Origin: Bryobacterales bacterium
GTDB lineage: Bacteria; Acidobacteriota; Terriglobia; Bryobacterales; Bryobacteraceae
Length of the DNA: 37,677 nucleotides
Assembly (NCBI GenBank): GCA_003167495.1
Contig: PMSX01000122.1
Coordinates: 1 to 37,677, forward strand
Direction of reading: 5' to 3'
The notes under the pieces were generated by a model. The model searched no databases and had not been told where the DNA came from. It saw only the letters and a program-made list of their open reading frames with translations. The position numbers and the translations under genes were made by a program. This document shows, one piece after another, positions 35,653 through 37,677 of this stretch. Each line of letters starts with the position of its first letter. Position 1 is the first letter of the stretch.

Positions 35653-35670
35653 GCTTCTTTATTCTGCACC

Positions 35671-35684
35671 TTTCGATATCGAAA
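35671..35684. promoter_or_regulatory. 14-bp perfect palindrome upstream of the ADOP gene
   Basis: TTTCGATATCGAAA is self-complementary over all 14 bases and lies 18 bases upstream of the minus-strand permease start. It could be a regulator-binding site. It is AT-rich, so chance is possible. Confidence 0.45.
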
Positions 35685-35714
35685 CACGCGTAGCAGCCCC
35701 TAAGTGTTCTTGCT

Positions 35715-35731
35715 ATCGGGGAATCCCCGAT
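35715..35731. promoter_or_regulatory. 17-bp perfect palindrome between ADOP and hhyS (candidate response-regulator operator)
   Basis: ATCGGGGA, A, TCCCCGAT forms a perfect inverted repeat with 8-base arms around one central base. It is 153 bases upstream of the hhyS ATG and 62 bases from the divergent permease start. Dimeric LuxR-type regulators such as the one at 32545-33231 bind sites of this size; the link is inference. I did not see a second copy in the window. Confidence 0.55.
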
Positions 35732-35884
35732 GCCTTCCGTAGTGGTTTCCATGAGACTCAATTCAGGTTCACTCCCTCTTGCGAAATGCTCGGTCTTACG
35801 GCTTAAATAGGTCGTGTACTTGGTGTGCGAGCGGCACGAATGCAAGTACAAGTACAGACCGCGAAGTCAAAAAAGGAGCCATGA

Positions 35885-36949
35885 ATGCCCAGCGAAACCG
35901 TTCCTTACGGCCGGAAGACCCAAAAGGCGTCACCCGTTGCCGAGGTCCACATTTTATGGATAACTGCCGGGTTAGGCTGCGACGGAGACTCAGTCTCCAT
36001 CACCGCGGCAACTCAACCCAGTATTGAAGACGTTGTTCTGGGCGCCATCCCCGGCCTTCCCAAGGTTCACTTGCACAATCCAGTTCTTGCTTACGAGAAT
36101 GGCGACGATTTTCTCAAGTATTGGTACCTGGCGGAAAAGGGCCAGCTTGAGCCTTTCGTTCTTGTGGTTGAAGGATCTATTCCAAACGAAAAGATCAAGA
36201 AGGAAGGCTATTGGGCAGCGCTCGGGACCAATGCCAACACTGGCCAGCCGATTACGACCAATGAGTGGATTGACCGTCTTGCGCCTAAAGCCTTAGCTAT
36301 CGTTGCCTGCGGTACCTGCGCCACTTACGGCGGCATCCATGCCATGGAAGGCAATCCTACCGGCGCTATGGGGTTGGCCGACTACCTGGGCTGGGATTGG
36401 CGATCAAAGGCCGGTCTGCCTATCGTAAATGTGCCAGGATGCCCGGTCCAGCCGGATAACTTCATGGAGACTTTGCTTTACTTGCTTTACCAGGTAGCCG
36501 GTATCGCGCCCATGATTCCTTTGGACGATCAACTGCGTCCCCAGTGGCTGTTCGGCAAGACTGTGCACGAGGGTTGTGACCGCGCCGGCTATTACGAGCA
36601 GGGAGACTTCGCAGAGGATTACAACTCATCGAAATGTATTGTTAAGCTCGGCTGCTGGGGTCCAGTGGTGAATTGCAATGTGCCCAAGCGGGGCTGGATG
36701 AATGGCATGGGTGGTTGCCCCAACGTGGGCGGCATCTGTATCGGTTGCACCATGCCCGGGTTCCCCGACAAATTCATGCCCTTCATGGATGAACCCCCTG
36801 GAGCGAAACTCTCCGCCGGTACGATCGGCGTCTACGGAAAAGCGATTAGGGCGCTACGCGCCTTTACGAACGATACCGTCAACAAGGAACCTAAGTGGAG
36901 ACATCCACGAGCCGAACTGACTACCGGCTATAGTTCTAGATCGTATTAA
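35885..36949 (+). CDS. hhyS: Group 1h [NiFe]-hydrogenase small subunit
   Basis: The 354-residue protein is the iron-sulfur subunit of a group 1h hydrogenase, the enzyme class that oxidises H2 at atmospheric levels in soil bacteria. The proximal-cluster set is Cys32, Asp35 (GCDGD), Cys145 and Cys186, the three-Cys-one-Asp pattern known for this class. The other cluster ligands are His228, Cys231, Cys251, Cys257, Cys264, Cys278, Cys285 and Cys288. There is no Tat signal. Start ATG 35885 is favoured over ATG 35881 because AAGGAG at 35873-35878 stands at correct spacing and only this frame encodes the subunit. The hhyL gene starts 19 bases after its stop. Confidence 0.95.
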   Translation: MPSETVPYGRKTQKASPVAEVHILWITAGLGCDGDSVSITAATQPSIEDVVLGAIPGLPKVHLHNPVLAYENGDDFLKYWYLAEKGQLEPFVLVVEGSIPNEKIKKEGYWAALGTNANTGQPITTNEWIDRLAPKALAIVACGTCATYGGIHAMEGNPTGAMGLADYLGWDWRSKAGLPIVNVPGCPVQPDNFMETLLYLLYQVAGIAPMIPLDDQLRPQWLFGKTVHEGCDRAGYYEQGDFAEDYNSSKCIVKLGCWGPVVNCNVPKRGWMNGMGGCPNVGGICIGCTMPGFPDKFMPFMDEPPGAKLSAGTIGVYGKAIRALRAFTNDTVNKEPKWRHPRAELTTGYSSRSY

Positions 36950-36968
36950 GGAAAGAGGAGAATCCACC

Positions 36969-37677
36969 ATGAGCACAATCACAGCACCTGAAATTAAGAC
37001 GTCCGGCCAATCGGGCAATCTCGTGGAGATGAATTGGGATCCTATTACCAGAATCGTCGGCAGCCTTGGCATATTCACCAAGATAGATTTTGAGAATCGC
37101 CGCGTTGCCGAATGCCATAGCACTTCTTCTATCTTTCGCGGCTACAGCATATTCATGAAGGGCAAAGATCCGCGCGATGCCCATTTCATCACAAGCCGAA
37201 TTTGTGGAATCTGCGGCGACAATCATGCCACGTGCGCCACTTATGCGCAGAACATGGCCTTCGGCGTTCGTCCGCCGGCGCTCGGCGAATGGATCGTCAA
37301 CTTAGGCGAGGCTGCCGAGTACATGTTCGATCACAACATCTTTCAAGACAACCTGGTGGGTGTCGATTTCTGCGAGCAGATGGTCAAGGAAACCAATCCT
37401 GGCGTGTTCGCAAAAGCGGAAACGACGGCTTCGCCGCACGCCAATCTTCACGGATACCGCACCATTGCGGATATCATGCGCGCGCTAAATCCCTTCACTG
37501 GACCCTTCTATTTGGAAGCGCTGCAGATGAGCCGCATGACTCGTGAAATGTTCTGTCTCATGGAAGGAAGGCACGTCCATCCGTCAACGCTCTACCCCGG
37601 CGGAGTGGGCACGGTGCCTACAATCCAGCTCTTCACCGACTACATTGTGCGCCTCATGAAGTACGTGGAGTTCATGA
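36969..37677 (+). CDS. hhyL: Group 1h [NiFe]-hydrogenase large subunit (partial, runs off window)
   Basis: The first 236 residues of the catalytic subunit are present and the gene continues past the window end. The L1 motif is SRICGICGDNH, with Cys79 and Cys82 as nickel ligands and His86; the N-terminal DPITRIVGSLGIF block is also typical. The C-terminal DPCxxCxxH ligand pair is outside the window. AGAGGAG stands at good distance from ATG 36969. No signal peptide is present, as for other 1h subunits. With hhyS it should couple H2 oxidation to the respiratory chain. Maturation genes (hyp) probably lie further downstream. Confidence 0.95.
   Translation, partial: MSTITAPEIKTSGQSGNLVEMNWDPITRIVGSLGIFTKIDFENRRVAECHSTSSIFRGYSIFMKGKDPRDAHFITSRICGICGDNHATCATYAQNMAFGVRPPALGEWIVNLGEAAEYMFDHNIFQDNLVGVDFCEQMVKETNPGVFAKAETTASPHANLHGYRTIADIMRALNPFTGPFYLEALQMSRMTREMFCLMEGRHVHPSTLYPGGVGTVPTIQLFTDYIVRLMKYVEFM

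Noticed and set aside
35830..35845. Sigma-54 promoter (GGCACGAATGC) upstream of hhyS
   Set aside because: The distance between GG and GC is 7 bases where 10 are needed, so it does not fit the -24/-12 spacing.
1..37677. CRISPR arrays, tRNA, rRNA and intact insertion sequences
   Set aside because: No regularly spaced direct repeats, no cloverleaf or rRNA sequence and no transposase motifs were seen on reading the window; small RNAs cannot be excluded by eye.

Overview
The window looks like a chromosomal segment of a soil Acidobacteriota, probably of the Solibacter/Bryobacter type. The main evidence is two large ADOP-type permeases (MacB-FtsX modules repeated in one chain, one of them directly behind a PadR repressor), a degenerate copy of the 'AANRANAQLSTGP' hypothetical family often seen in that group, dispersed intergenic repeats, and a [NiFe] hydrogenase of the group 1h (high-affinity, atmospheric H2) type. 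The phylum assignment is inference from gene content; no rRNA or tRNA gene was seen.

Layout. Positions 42-4040 (minus) hold an exported alpha/beta-hydrolase and a Tat-exported GH2 glycosidase in tandem. Positions 4248-6790 are a decay zone: a RES-domain toxin-like gene with a suspicious in-frame stop at its 5' end, a frameshifted Avd gene, the 3' half of a formylglycine-generating-enzyme-like (C-type lectin fold) gene, and a twice-frameshifted lineage-specific gene. Avd behind a lectin-fold gene is the arrangement of a diversity-generating retroelement (DGR); no reverse transcriptase or template repeat is present, so this looks like a DGR relic. Positions 6953-25783 are mostly housekeeping and general metabolism: an Mpg DNA glycosylase with a class-A-like serine hydrolase, ThpR, plsY-gpsA, a Nudix hydrolase, DUF2071, a HAD phosphatase, an exported metallophosphoesterase, a MocR-type regulator, a TPR protein, an Lhr helicase, signal peptidase I, a zinc-ribbon membrane protein, a threonine-dehydratase-like enzyme, and an exported serine hydrolase divergent from a LysR regulator. 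Positions 26452-29551 carry a PadR-ADOP operon with a perfect 13-bp inverted repeat abutting the padR start codon.

The most interesting part is 29644-37677. A complete hydrogenase small subunit of the group 1h type stands without a large subunit. It is translationally coupled (TTGA overlap) to a soluble three-PAS histidine kinase, which in turn overlaps a NarL/FixJ response regulator. About 2.6 kb further on, past an oppositely oriented ADOP gene, a second, very similar small subunit is paired normally with the large subunit (hhySL; hhyL runs off the window end). A perfect 17-bp palindrome lies in the hhySL upstream region. My reading, which is inference, is that the orphan small subunit is the sensory or electron-relay input of a two-component system that controls H2 oxidation. 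It would be analogous in logic to the HoxBC-HoxJ-HoxA regulatory hydrogenase of Cupriavidus, but built from a duplicated group 1h small subunit.
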